From positions 11,781,580 to 11,833,910 of the forward strand of contig SSBO01000012.1 of the NCBI GenBank assembly GCA_005281725.1: DNA of 52,331 nucleotides. The letters run 5' to 3'. The notes below the pieces were generated by a model, which had not been told where the DNA came from, searched no databases, and saw nothing but the letters and a program-made list of their open reading frames with translations. Shown here in pieces: positions 1-10,377 of the stretch (positions are counted from its first letter, which is position 1; every line of letters begins with the position of its first letter). This DNA comes from Wuchereria bancrofti. Lineage: Eukaryota > Nematoda > Chromadorea > Rhabditida > Onchocercidae. The position numbers and the translations under genes were made by a program.

Positions 1-1289
1 GGTTATCCGTTTATCAGTTAAAATCCTGTGCACGCGTCGTCCTGTAGCTGTCCTAAGACCACTGTCCCCCAATTCGCCGATCCGTTGTAACATCCCTAAA
101 GAGAAATTGCCCCTGCTATACCGCTTAAAATGGCTCTTTGTTGAGGTCAAATATCCACATCGTTAAATTGCATTTTTATTATCTGGTTGCTTGTCAGTTT
201 GACTCCTGTGTTAGCGCCCTCCCTTGTTTCTTAGTTACTGTATTGATACTTTCGGCCTATTTGCCGACACTCCCGAACCCGGAATGGTGACGTGACTTCT
301 CGTTCTGGATGATATTGGTCCATCATTTAGCGTCACGCTTTTATCTGACGTTTTCATATCCTTTTCATTTTCCTTGTTGGCTTCGTTCTTAGGACATTCG
401 ATCTCATCTTCCTCAGGTATTTCCATTTCATACGTGTCTTGCAGTTCCAGGGGGTATAGTAAGTTTACGGGTCGTATAACTGTATTTCCGTTTGGAAGTT
501 TCAATTCAGCAGCTCTTATTTTTCTGTCTCTTTCCTCTTTTAAGCTTACTATTTTTGCTAGTTTCCACATTCCTCGTGGAATTCCTGGTTCATCTAATAA
601 TACAACTTCGTTTATCCGTGGGGTGTTTCTGACCGTATATTTAGGGTGAACATGATTTGCTTGAGTCCTTTCTCTTAGTGCGGCTAAGTATTCTCCTTTC
701 CATTTGTTCCAAAAAATGTCTAAGGTTTTAAGTGTATTTTTCCAATATTGTATAAGCTTCTGTCGTAAACTTCTTCTATCAGGATTGTATTCATCGTCGT
801 CATCATCGTCGTTAAACATCGGTAAAATTAATGATGCGGTTGGAGAGATAAAATCAACTGGTCGTATGGCTTTGATGTCGTCTGAGTTTACATATGTTAA
901 AGGACGTGTATTTAATACGCCTTCTATTTCTATTATTAACGTTTCCAGGTCTCTTTCCTGTAGTAATTTTCTTCCTACCGCTCTTCTAAATGCTCTCTTC
1001 GTTAAGCCTACCAACCTTTCATATAATCCCCCACTCCATGGAGCTCGGGGTGTAATGCTCTTCCAATGAATTCCTTTCTTTGTTAAAAATTCGTTGACTT
1101 TTCCATATTCCTGGGTTATTATACTGAATACGCTTTGGAATTGAAGTGCGTTGTCACTGATAATTTGGTGTGGAAAACCTCGTCTACTGACAAACCTTCT
1201 AACAATGTGCATAAATGTTTCGGCTGATAGGTCTTCGGCTTTTTACAGGACGACGCGTGCACAGGATTTTAACTGATAAACGGATAACC
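1..1289. repeat. 46-bp perfect inverted repeat enclosing a retrotransposon fragment
   Basis: Bases 1-46 are the exact reverse complement of 1244-1289 (46 of 46 by eye). The left arm begins at the first base of the window, so the repeat may continue outside. The arms enclose 1.2 kb holding the BEL/Pao integrase fragment. Read on the - strand, the integrase frame is intact up to 1242 and meets a TAA formed at the arm border (1245-1243). The arm is therefore foreign to the coding sequence. It could be a terminal inverted repeat, a fold-back made by template switching, or an assembly artefact at a contig end. Confidence 0.85.
235..1242 (-). mobile_element. BEL/Pao retrotransposon fragment: integrase C-terminal part plus DUF5641 domain
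   Basis: This is a long open frame of about 335 codons. It begins mid-domain with AEDLSAETF, then the segment around FVSRRGFPHQIISDN, which carries the second catalytic Asp of the integrase core. NTRPLTYV follows, and a C-terminal DUF5641-like domain contains PRGMWKLAKI and GNTVIRPVNLLYPLE. This order is typical of the 3' end of BEL/Pao pol. Protease, reverse transcriptase, RNase H and the integrase N-terminus are absent, because the frame is cut at the inverted-repeat arm at 1244. The piece is therefore a dead fragment, although its remaining frame has no stop, which suggests it is young. Bases 47-234 are downstream element sequence with no frame I can assign. Confidence 0.85.
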
Positions 1290-3847
1290 TTTGTTACAAA
1301 CGATGTAGCTGGAAAGCGAGAGAAGCAGCCAAGAATCTCTTTGTTCATAAATTAACCTCGCTTTACACACATTACATTGTATAAAATACATGACAATTAA
1401 ATGCATGTAATAGACTATTGTAACAAGAGATATCTATCCTTAAACAAATCTCCTTTCTTCCCAAATTCACATTTTTTGATCTTCAGTCTCAATTAACTCC
1501 AACACCATCTCTTAATTGCAGTTAGTCATTTTTTACACTTGTATATTTATAGTGTGGTTGGAGTTTCAGCTCTCTGGTAATGTTTAGCGTTTTATAACTG
1601 TGTAGCATCTGTGCGATATGTATAATGCGCTATTATGATGTTGATTTGTTTTATGCTAAATAAAGGTTTAATTACCCAAGTTTGAGGTGTGGAAAACAAT
1701 CAGTTCGGCCAGTTCTACTGAGAGTACAACGAGAATAGACGTAAGAATAAATTAAAGTAGGAAACAATTAAATAAACAGATATTCGTCCCTTAAAGAAAA
1801 AGGAGGGAATATCATAACAGCCTTATTTTTTCCTACAGAATTCCTTGAATCAACAATGAGAAATTTAGTATAATATTTATTAAATGTATTGAATTCATTG
1901 ATTTTATTGAATTCACATACATTTTGCCATTGACATACGTTCATAAACAAATAAATGACGAATTTAATTTTAACATTCAACAATGAAATGTGTTGAGATT
2001 AAATGGCAAAATGCAAAATAACATAAGAATATGAGTCCTGCAACTTACCAAATCAATGATAAGTGGTGACGAAATATGCCAATAATGATGACATTTCAGT
2101 GTGATAATTCATGCTATGGAAAAGTCAGCACTGAATTAGTAAAGCGTTAGAGTAAAGTGAAATGTGTTGAATGACTGAATCAGGCAGTTTTCCTCTTTCA
2201 CTGGTTCGTGGCTAGCAGTAATATAAAATCAGAGCCAGGAAGACAGTGCTGGCCTCTACTTCCCCTCTTGTCAGATGTTTAAGATGAAGAACGCACAATA
2301 TTGTGGTGTTTTTATTCCTAAATTAATGCTCTGTGGAGTCTGAGAATAACAGTATTTCTTCAGAGCGTCATTTTCATATTAATATTTAAAAGCAGTCGAA
2401 ATGAATTATAACATGTCATTAAGGCCCAAGGAACGTACTTGACGTCCAAGTACCTTACGTTCCCGATACGTTGAAGTCGTATTATAAATGCACTTTTGCT
2501 AAAGTTGCAAATAGCAAAGAGCAATGAGTATCCGACTGACCAGTGGAAAAAGGCTCGTCTCGTTATATTATTTCCCAAAAACAATTGACCACATTACTCT
2601 TTGAAAGGTGGCTTTCACCAAATTGACAAATTAATAAGACTTAAGTTTTTTTAGGCGTAAAAAGGAAGTTTAGGTGAATAACCATGCAGCTCTCTAAAAG
2701 TTGCAAAGCAGCATACTGCTGTAATTGAATAACACCAAATCAGTGATTGAGTCACCACTATACGTACCACACGCACTACACGCTTAAAAGAACCTTCAAA
2801 TATTGTACTAGCGATATAAATATTATGGATGAAGAGGGAGTGTAACGTTGCATGTAACACGACCAAACTACTAGTTACTCTTACTCCTTCGTTAGGCAGG
2901 TAATTAGTGCTTCTCGAAACATTAAAACATTTAAAAGGATCTTTCTTACCATTTCATTATTTGCACCACATCACTCCTTAAACGTTTTTAATTGATAAAT
3001 CGATAAATAAATAACTGATAAGTGAAATTTAAATGAGTTCCACTCGACGGCTAACATGAGTCCTTTACTGGGAAACAGCCTTCACAACTATCCCTTGACA
3101 ATGAGGAGTGGTTCAAACTTTAAACTAAGATTCTTAAATTCTATCACCATTCCAAACAACGGCACTTCGACACCTCCCCATTATTCCTTTTTTAAACTTC
3201 TCGTCAGCCTTTCACTACAGATAATTACTTTTATTTACTTTATCTGAAATTCACGGCTAAAAAAATCCACAACTCGAAGCATCTGGGCAGAGATGTAAAG
3301 GATCTGTCCTAAGATTACAGTTATGGTAATACTCAATGAATAAAATACTGTTGGGTAAGAAGGAATAAAGAAGTGAATAAAAAAAATTCAGGAAGTTAAG
3401 AACCTCAGAACAACTATCATTCGGGTGAACAATGACAAACATTATTGGTGCCAAATTTTTCTTGCTCCAGGAACCATCAAATCCATAAAGAAGTCCCAAA
3501 CGTTCCAATTTTAATTCTTTAACAATATTATAAACAGCAACAAAGTTGAAAACATTTGAAAGAATATAATAAAAATGAAACAGAAGCTTTGTTTTGTAGC
3601 TTCCAGAAATCCTTAAAAATATTTGAAATAAGAATTTTCACCTTCAAAATTTATTCTTTCTAACTGAACAATCAAAATTGATAGATATTTCCGGATGATA
3701 GAAAAAGGAATATAGAGCACTACAAAATGATTCCTTGTTAGTACAAGTAAATATTGCAAAGTGAGAAGTATTTTACAGAGCAGATTTCCTGTTGCGAGTT
3801 TTACAAAGCATACAATAAAAAAACAATACAAAGGGAAAAAGAACAGC
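1290..3847. other. Gene-poor AT-rich region
   Basis: Apart from the SL1-like site at 1665 I see no convincing gene. One - strand stretch (about 3257-3535) reads as protein-like sequence containing LGLLYGFDGSW and APIMFVIVHPNDS, but I find no partner exon or recognisable family. It may be a decayed exon or chance. Confidence 0.4.
1665..1770 (+). ncRNA. SL1 spliced-leader RNA-like sequence (possible pseudogene)
   Basis: Bases 1665-1686 match all 22 nt of the conserved nematode SL1 leader (GGTTTAATTACC at the start, CAAGTTTGAG at the end) and are followed directly by GT, the donor used in trans-splicing. GTTT at the start could pair with AAAC at 1694-1697, as in the first stem of SL RNAs. I do not see a clear Sm-binding site (AATTTTTGG type) in the next 90 bases, nor a 5S rRNA gene next to it, which is where filarial SL1 genes usually sit. 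It may be a diverged or dispersed SL gene, a dead copy, or a retro-inserted 5' end of a trans-spliced transcript. The 3' limit given is a guess from usual SL RNA length. Confidence 0.55.
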
Positions 3848-5223
3848 CTAACTAGAAATAGGCATCGGAAATTCTAGATTCGAGACATCGCCTTCATCTT
3901 CTAACGTCTGCACCCATCCGATGCCCCAAAGGCTTTCAAGATCATATTTGAGTCGCGCTTCACGGGTCATTATATGTAGTGAGATATCCTCGAAAACGTA
4001 ACACAACCACCGGCCAACTTTCGCTTTTTTCGGTGGCTGCACCTTAAAATTCAAAAATTCTTCTTTCAGGAAGAATCTTAAAGAAAAAGGAAAAACGAAA
4101 AAGAAAAAACCATGACATGAAATGGTTAGACATACGATATTCATAATAAAGAGCAAACAAAAGTAAAACTTACCAGAAATGCCTTTCCTTTATCTTAAAC
4201 TTGCATAAAATTATCCTTTCAGTGAAGACAGTAAAAAAAAAAAACTTGGCAAAATTAATTCCTATTTAAAATATTAAGAAACTGTCTCTAGAAGTGAGTT
4301 CATATTCCAGTTTATGAAAAACTGAACCATGGGACAAAGACTGGGATGTAGTATAACAAACCTGATGATCAGTAGTCTTAAGCTTGAAACATTTCCGTAC
4401 AGCGAGAATCATAGCTTCACCGTGTCTCATGTTATGAGGCGTACAAATAATAACATATCTGTCACCTGTGTCATTTATAGGCACTCTGATGCAAATGATA
4501 TCTTCAGCGCGCTCGGCTCGCAGTATGTTCACAATCTCTTTCACACTTAACGGACTTGATGAAAAATGTTGTTCGAAATTTAGCAAAGGTTCAAGACGTT
4601 GGCGTAAGCGATCTGCAAAAAGTAAAACAGTTAAAGAAAACTTGGACGTTGTATATATCACCTCGCACTACACGAAGTAAGGCTAAATATATATTTATAA
4701 TGGAAGAAAATAAGGGAATCGTTAGCAGTACAATATGACGAACATAATTCCACTTTTTCGGCTACTCCAAGAACACATTTGTTTCAAAACATATTATTTG
4801 TTCTCAGATGTTAAATCGATGTTGACTGGTATCGAATTTCAGGTCAAAAGTTAGACAATATATACCTGATTTCGTCATAATTTTGCATGAAGTTTCCAAC
4901 TCAGTTTCCACCTCAACATACTCCTCAGTATACTGCTCGAAATACTTCTGCATTTCTCGAATTCTTTCTAAATCCATTTGTTTTTCTACCTCGATCGGAT
5001 ATCTTTCGTCGGATCTCAACAGCTGCTCAACAGCTTTTATATCTTTTGTATCGGTTAAATGGCGCAACACAATCCTATTTGTGAAATAAAAACTTGCTGA
5101 TCTATTTCTGGTCGACCGTGAAGCAGCGAAAATAAAATGATAATGTGTAATATTGTATGATGAAACGCGACTCGAACAGCCGATTTTAGGAAGTGACCGC
5201 CATTTCGGCAATCGGATTAGCAT
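3848..5223 (-). CDS. MALSU1: Mitochondrial ribosomal silencing factor, RsfS/MALSU1 family
   Basis: Proteins of this family bind the large mitochondrial ribosomal subunit and help its assembly. Three exons join in phase: 5223-4866, 4612-4362 and 4042-3848, giving about 267 aa. The conserved oligomerisation domain is in exons 2-3: VKEIVNILRAERAEDIICI, then DRYVIICTPHNMRHGEAM, then GRWLCYVFEDISLHIM and YDLESLWGIGW, matching the human order. The N-terminus from the ATG at 5223 is Arg/Ser-rich and suits a mitochondrial targeting peptide. That start lies inside the last exon of PPIL3 in another frame, overlapping it by 38 nt. No other early in-frame ATG exists before the one in KQMDLERI. The acceptor of exon 3 is TTTTAAG (4042), or GTGCAG six bases later. 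The family call is firm; the start is not. Confidence 0.85.
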
Positions 5224-6404
5224 GGATGATAACATTTCGAATTTTCTGTTCTACAACTGGTCGATATTTGGCGTCAACTTTGACTTTTTCCAGCTCGTCC
5301 AGTACCTCGAACCCGTCTATTACACTGCAAATAACATTGGTTTTGAGTGCTGTTATCGCACAAACAAAGTAAAAAGAACGAAAGGACGATACGAATCTTT
5401 TGACCCGTTTAATAAAAACTTACAGAGCAAATCATTCTGCGAAATAAACATGTTGGCAAAAAACAAAGAAACATTAATAAATCTGCACATATCTAAAGTA
5501 AAAATTACAAATAAAAACAAAACAAACCGTCCGAAAACAGTATATTTCAAGTCTAATGTTGAATGTTTTGCGTACGTAATGAAAAATTGCGATCGACTTG
5601 TATTTGGTCCGTTACCAGCCATAGACACAACGCCCCTGGCGTCGTGCTATAATGATATACTGGGATGTTAAAAACATTTTTTCACTTCTACAACCCAGAA
5701 ATTAAGTTATTTAGAAAAGCTCACAAAAGCTATTACAACGAAAATAAATGATGTCGGCATGAAAACATGTAAACAAGAGAACATATACTGTTTACAGCAT
5801 GAGCCACATCACAATAAAAAAAATACCTTCAAAGCTGTGTTTAATTCGTCTTCAATTGGTCCGCCCCAGATACTGTCACCTCCTTTGCCTGTACCAGTTG
5901 GATCACCAGTTTGTACCATAAAATCTTTGATATTACGATGAAAAATGCAGTTATTGTAATAACCACTTGCACACAATGCCAAAAAATTCTGCAAATCGCA
6001 ATTTACTGTTAAAAAGAGATAAGTCTGGTGAATTTGCAAAAATAACTTTCCACAGTGTCACTAATGATAGAACGCAGAAGAATTTCACATCAACAGGAAT
6101 TTCACGTGATTTCGCATTACTTAACACAATTATATGTAATCATATACAGAGCAAAATCCGTGTGGTAATCTCAGGTATGCAGTGGAAAACTTGTAATAAT
6201 TTTATTTATGCAACATAGTTACGTATCTTTCTCTTCAAAATATACTTGTTGAAAAAAGAAGACGTGAAACGTAGAAATTACATGTAACATATCATCATGC
6301 CTTTGTAACCAAATAATAATACTTACTTCACACGTTTTCGGACATAAGTCGCAATACAATTCGATTTTTATATTGCCCAATGTCGTCTGCAACGTGACCG
6401 ACAT
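5186..6404 (-). CDS. PPIL3: Peptidyl-prolyl cis-trans isomerase, PPIL3-type cyclophilin
   Basis: PPIL3 is a small cyclophilin found in spliceosomes that catalyses proline isomerisation. Four exons (6404-6327, 5988-5827, 5646-5528, 5324-5186) join in phase to 165 aa, close to the family length of about 161. Exon 1 gives [19 protein letters not shown]. Exon 2 carries [13 protein letters not shown] and [15 protein letters not shown] with the catalytic Arg, Phe and Gln. Exon 3 has [15 protein letters not shown], and exon 4 begins [13 protein letters not shown]. Introns start GTAAGT, GTATTT and GTTTGT and end in CAG or TAG. The upstream GTG (6413) is not the start, since the family begins at MSVTL. 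The MALSU1 gene follows on the same strand and overlaps its 3' end. Confidence 0.95.
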
Positions 6405-6644
6405 ACGACCCACTGTGTCACGCTTAATTCGGCCTTATATTCCACCAACTAAATTATATATCAAGAAGCTCTTCCAAGGAATTATTACGTAACACACATT
6501 AGCATCAAGGCGTCTCAGGAACCAGCAAACTCTTCAAATCCTTCCAGTAGACAAACCCATGCAGGCCGCGCCGTGTTTCATCCGAGAGTTAAAGCTTGGT
6601 AATGTGCCTTTCAGTCCGGTACCTTGCTACTATACTTGTACAAG

Positions 6645-6760
6645 TACCTGAGGTGATCTCGTCGGTAGAGAGCGTAACGGAGACCTTCGGACTCAGGTGT
6701 GGGTGAACCGAACTACCACTGGGATATGGTTGACTGGGACGGCCTCGATAATTCTCTTTC
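6645..6760 (+). repeat. tRNA-like (SINE-like) segment
   Basis: Bases 6654-6668 (TGATCTCGTCGGTAG) resemble an RNA polymerase III A box within a D-arm-like TCTC/GAGA hairpin. About 40 bases on, GTGGGTGAACCGAACTACCA (from 6699) resembles a decayed B box or T-arm, with GTGG able to pair with CCAC. The segment is more GC-rich than its surroundings. A folded tRNA cannot be completed from it. It could be an old tRNA-derived SINE. On the other strand the same bases are open (6589-6771), so an exon is the alternative. Confidence 0.3.
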
Positions 6761-6861
6761 CAATTATCCATAAATTAATGTCAGTTATTCTCTGCTTCGT
6801 TTGTTTTCACTCTTCTCTCTTGACAGTACTTATCCCTACCTCACTTCATTCAAATGTAATC

Positions 6862-7995
6862 TCAGGCATAACTTCCTTCACCAGCTGCACTACTACTTAA
6901 TTCCATTCCATCTTCAACAGTCTTCAATTCTCCGTCTTCAGGAATACTTGCCGTCATTTCCCTGAGAGAGTTTGTTTTTATAATTCCCTGACTGTAATTC
7001 CCTGAATGATTCATTTTTATTTCAATGAGGAGAGATCGAGACAGATCTATCTTCATTATCGCAGATGCACTTTATGTTGACCGTTATACATTTTTTTAAA
7101 AACTCAAAAAAGAGAAATACTCATCATGCACGCCGACTTCTACCGTAATTTTAAAGTACTTAGTAGGATGAAGCAAATCCACCTTACAGGATATCGGTGT
7201 AAACATGGATTGCAAACATTATGCTTAATATTCCTCTAGAAAATGTCCATTTCTAAGTATATGTGAAATTTTCACCTTCCGTTGAATAGGTTCTGAAGTT
7301 ACTAAATTCGGATTATAATTTAACATGTTGTACTAACTACATCTGTCACACTTCATATTTCTATAGTTTAGTCGAAATATTTACCTCACTTTGCCTTACA
7401 TTTTCTCTGATATAAGTACAAATAATGGATGTGAAGTCCAGCGATCGGGTTCTAATGTCAGTGTTATGTGCATATATATGCTGGTTACCTTACTAGATCT
7501 CTCTCGAAGATGAATCACCTTCCCTCTTCTTTCCCGAATTTCTTCAAAAAATACAAATTTCACGAATGCCAAAGCGGAATCATCGACTGTAAAACTTCTC
7601 ATTTGAATAGAAAATGATGCACTTTTTTATGTTTGTGAATGATTTAGGTAACAAATTCAAGCACAGATTTGATTAGCCGTGCTTTTATTCGCTGCACATG
7701 ACCATAAGGAAATTATTAAGAATAATGATACGAATAATGATACCAAAGTTTCCGGGAAAATCTTCAACAATTTTTTTTGGATTTCTTCAGTTTTTTCAGC
7801 TTTTCAGAACATGATTGGATATTTCCTGTCACACATATCAAAAAGGCATGAAAAGTACTGCTTCATCCGTTTCGAGTAGAAGAAAGTTGGGGAATACGGT
7901 GCTTTTGGAGATACTTTTGGATCAATGACATGCAAACATTCAGGATTACTTAATTTCTTTTCGGCCGCATCAACTTCAAGAAATATCGCGTCCAT
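6862..7995 (-). CDS. Possible three-exon gene of unknown function
   Basis: I do not recognise this gene. Three - strand stretches have coding-like composition. One starts with an ATG at 7995 and encodes MDAIFLEVDAAEKKL, then HVIDPKVSPKAPYSP. A second, about 7588-7490 after a TTTTACAG acceptor, gives DDSALAFVKFVFFEEIRER and ends in RERSSK before a GTAACC donor. A third ends at 6862 and gives EMTASIPEDGELKTVEDG and ELSSSAAGEGSYA before TGA. Three CAG/GGAA acceptor candidates lie in tandem in front of the third. I could not prove the phases of the joins. The model lies head to head with the phosphatase gene and 0.46 kb upstream of PPIL3 on the same strand. Confidence 0.3.
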
Positions 7996-8369
7996 GATTG
8001 ATGACGTCAAGTCGTTTCATTTTATTACAAATTGATGTTTATGGTCCCCGTATAGACAGCACTTTTTCTTTTCTTATGCTTGTTTGCTTCTTTGATCTTT
8101 TGATCTTTCTAGAAACAACAACACCGATTCCATTGATTCTACTGCTCAGTGTTATTAGAATAATTTAACGGCTGGTTTAATATAATGTCAGTCTCTTTTA
8201 TAGTTCCTCTTCATCGCATAAAGTAAACAAGCATAGTTGGTATTTTTGTGTTACTTTCAGGTTAAAGGCTGTTTGGTATTACTGAGCAAGCACTGCCAGA
8301 AATTTAAACCCATTGTTTTCTTGGGTATATGATTTATGTAAGGAACGAACAACAAAATTACACCAATCG
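7996..8369. promoter_or_regulatory. Intergenic region upstream of the phosphatase; possible shared promoter
   Basis: This 374-base AT-rich gap separates the start of the tentative - strand gene (7995) from the phosphatase ATG (8370). No TATA box or SL acceptor can be named with confidence. A TTACTTTCAG at about 8251-8260 could be a trans-splice acceptor for the phosphatase transcript. Confidence 0.25.
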
Positions 8370-10377
8370 ATGGTTACTCCGAAATTATGCGATGTCTCGG
8401 AAGTTCGGCCCTATCTTTACTTAAGTGGTTTTGGTTGTATTACGGAAAAGGTGAGCTTTATTAATAAAATTCTACAGCTACTATCAAGAGACAATCTCTG
8501 GACAATTTTGGCGACTTTCTACAAATCATTTAATCGGGAATATCATATTTGAGGAACAGATTAATTTAAATTTTGGGACAGATTTATTACGCCGTCACAA
8601 ATTATGCGATCATCTATATCGCATAATTTTTCTGAGTAAGGATCGGGAGAATTTTCCACTCATAATTCTGTAATTACACTGAAACTCAACTAATTATTAT
8701 GGGGGTATATAAAAAAAGAAAGAAACAAAACTCGTCAGATCGTCAAAATTCCTGTCGAAGAAAGAGAAGTAGTAAGTCAATCTGAATAACAATTAAAAGG
8801 AAGTAGAAATCTTGCCAAATGGTGAGCAAATTTTAATTTGTAGCAAAAAAGAACATGATTATAAATATTAACTTCTCAGACAGTGAATTAAAGATTTTTA
8901 GGTGTTTTACTAGCATTTAATTTACAAAAAATGGAAGAAAGTATTTTCAGTCTTTCATAAGAAATATATTTTGTACCTTATGGATTCGTGGAGTAGTCAC
9001 TTTCTTAGTGTCGCTAACGTCTTCTCATATGATGGATTTTTTTACATTGATATGTTGGCATTGTTGTGTTATCTTTGAATTGGTGGATTTCATTGTGGTT
9101 TGACAAACTAGGGTCGTCACCGGCTTTTTGAAAATTTTGCAGTTGCAACTAAATGGAATTGATTACTGTGTGTTGAATGCATCGGAAAGAGTTGCATATA
9201 AAATCCATCTCTTCCCGATATATTCAAAAAATAAAGATTCACTGAAATTGAAACTTGGGCTAAGATCAATGAGAAATCATAATTGACGAGAAAGACTTGT
9301 AAGAAAGTATTTCGCCTCAGCTTATTGGTATTTAAAAAACATATTTATAATTTAAAAAATATGCTTTTTAGAAAAACTGGATAAAGGAAAAGTGTTGTTA
9401 ATATTCTAAAGTTTTTTTTTTTCTCTTTCATTCTAAAACATTGTACTGATTAATGCACTGCTAGAGATTTATTTCGAAACTTGAGAAAGCTAAGAAACTG
9501 CTATCTTTATGGCTAGATTTATTTCAAAACTTGAGGAAGCTAAGAAACTGCTATCGTTATGGCTTTATCTTCAGATATTTCCACGGATCTATTTTAGAAA
9601 CTACGAGATCTTGGGATAACACATATAATTGATGCTACCAATCTTCCCCATAATCCGCACTATGAAGGAATCGAGTTTCTGCACATCATGGTGGATGACT
9701 CATTGATCGCCAACCTTACTCCACATTTTGGCAATGCTGCACAATTTATTCGGAATGCACAAAAAAAGGTGTTGTAATATGATTTCCAAGCGAAAATTTT
9801 TTAGCTTGTTATAAGAATTGGCTGCTGAAGTTTACTTAATTTTAATATTCACAGAATTCGACCAGGTGAAGAAATGTTAATGACAATAACGGTTACATAC
9901 TTCTAAAGTACGATAACATGTTTGTGAGAATTTCAAAAAGTTTATCATTGATAGCTGATTTAGATAATCAAGATTGAGTTCATCTACATTATATCATAGT
10001 GAAACGCCTATTTTGGTATGATGAAATATACTTCGAGTTTTGGAAGGAAAATTTAAATTGCCATCAAAAAGAATTTTTTTCTACAGGGTGGAAAAGCATT
10101 AATTTATTGTGCAGCTGGAATCAGCCGCTCTTCGTCGCTGTGTATAATGGCTTTGGTACTCAACGAAGGATTAAGTTTGAGGGAAGCATATTACGATGTG
10201 CTGGATAAAAGGCCATTTATATCGCCAAATGTGGCATTTTGGCGACAGATGATCGAATATGAATGTAAGGAACGGGGTCAAAGTACTGTAGAGCTACTGA
10301 GAGGAATGAAACGACCCATTCCCGATGTATATATCAACAAAGTAAAACCTAATACCGTAGCTACTGTGAATGATTGA
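8370..10377 (+). CDS. Atypical dual-specificity phosphatase (DUSP14/18/21-like) with a variant P-loop
   Basis: Such enzymes remove phosphate from Tyr and Ser/Thr. Three exons in phase 0 (8370-8450, 9598-9768, 10087-10377) encode 180 aa, normal for small atypical DUSPs. Exon 1 gives VRPYLYLSGFGCITEK. Exon 2 gives LGITHIIDATN and IMVDDSLIANL, where Asp60 or Asp61 is the likely general acid. Exon 3 has the P-loop YCAAGISRSSSLC with Cys92 and Arg98, followed by LREAYYDVLDKRPFISPN. The usual P-loop begins HC, but here the residue before the catalytic Cys is Tyr91. The ATG at 8370 is preferred because no earlier in-frame ATG exists; a TTG at 8313 only extends the frame. AATAAA sites at about 10478 and 10500 could end the transcript. 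Confidence 0.88.
9466..9565. repeat. 50-bp tandem duplication in phosphatase intron 1
   Basis: Bases 9466-9515 and 9516-9565 are two direct copies of a 50-bp unit beginning GATTTATTTC, differing at only a few positions. The array ends 32 bases before the exon 2 start, so it sits over the likely branch-point region. Confidence 0.9.

Noticed and set aside
374..1069. + strand frames over the left end
   Set aside because: They are shadows of the - strand BEL/Pao integrase frame, which has clear domain motifs.
6645..6720. A functional tRNA gene
   Set aside because: D-arm-like and T-arm-like parts are present but the acceptor and anticodon stems cannot be completed; kept only as a SINE-like candidate.
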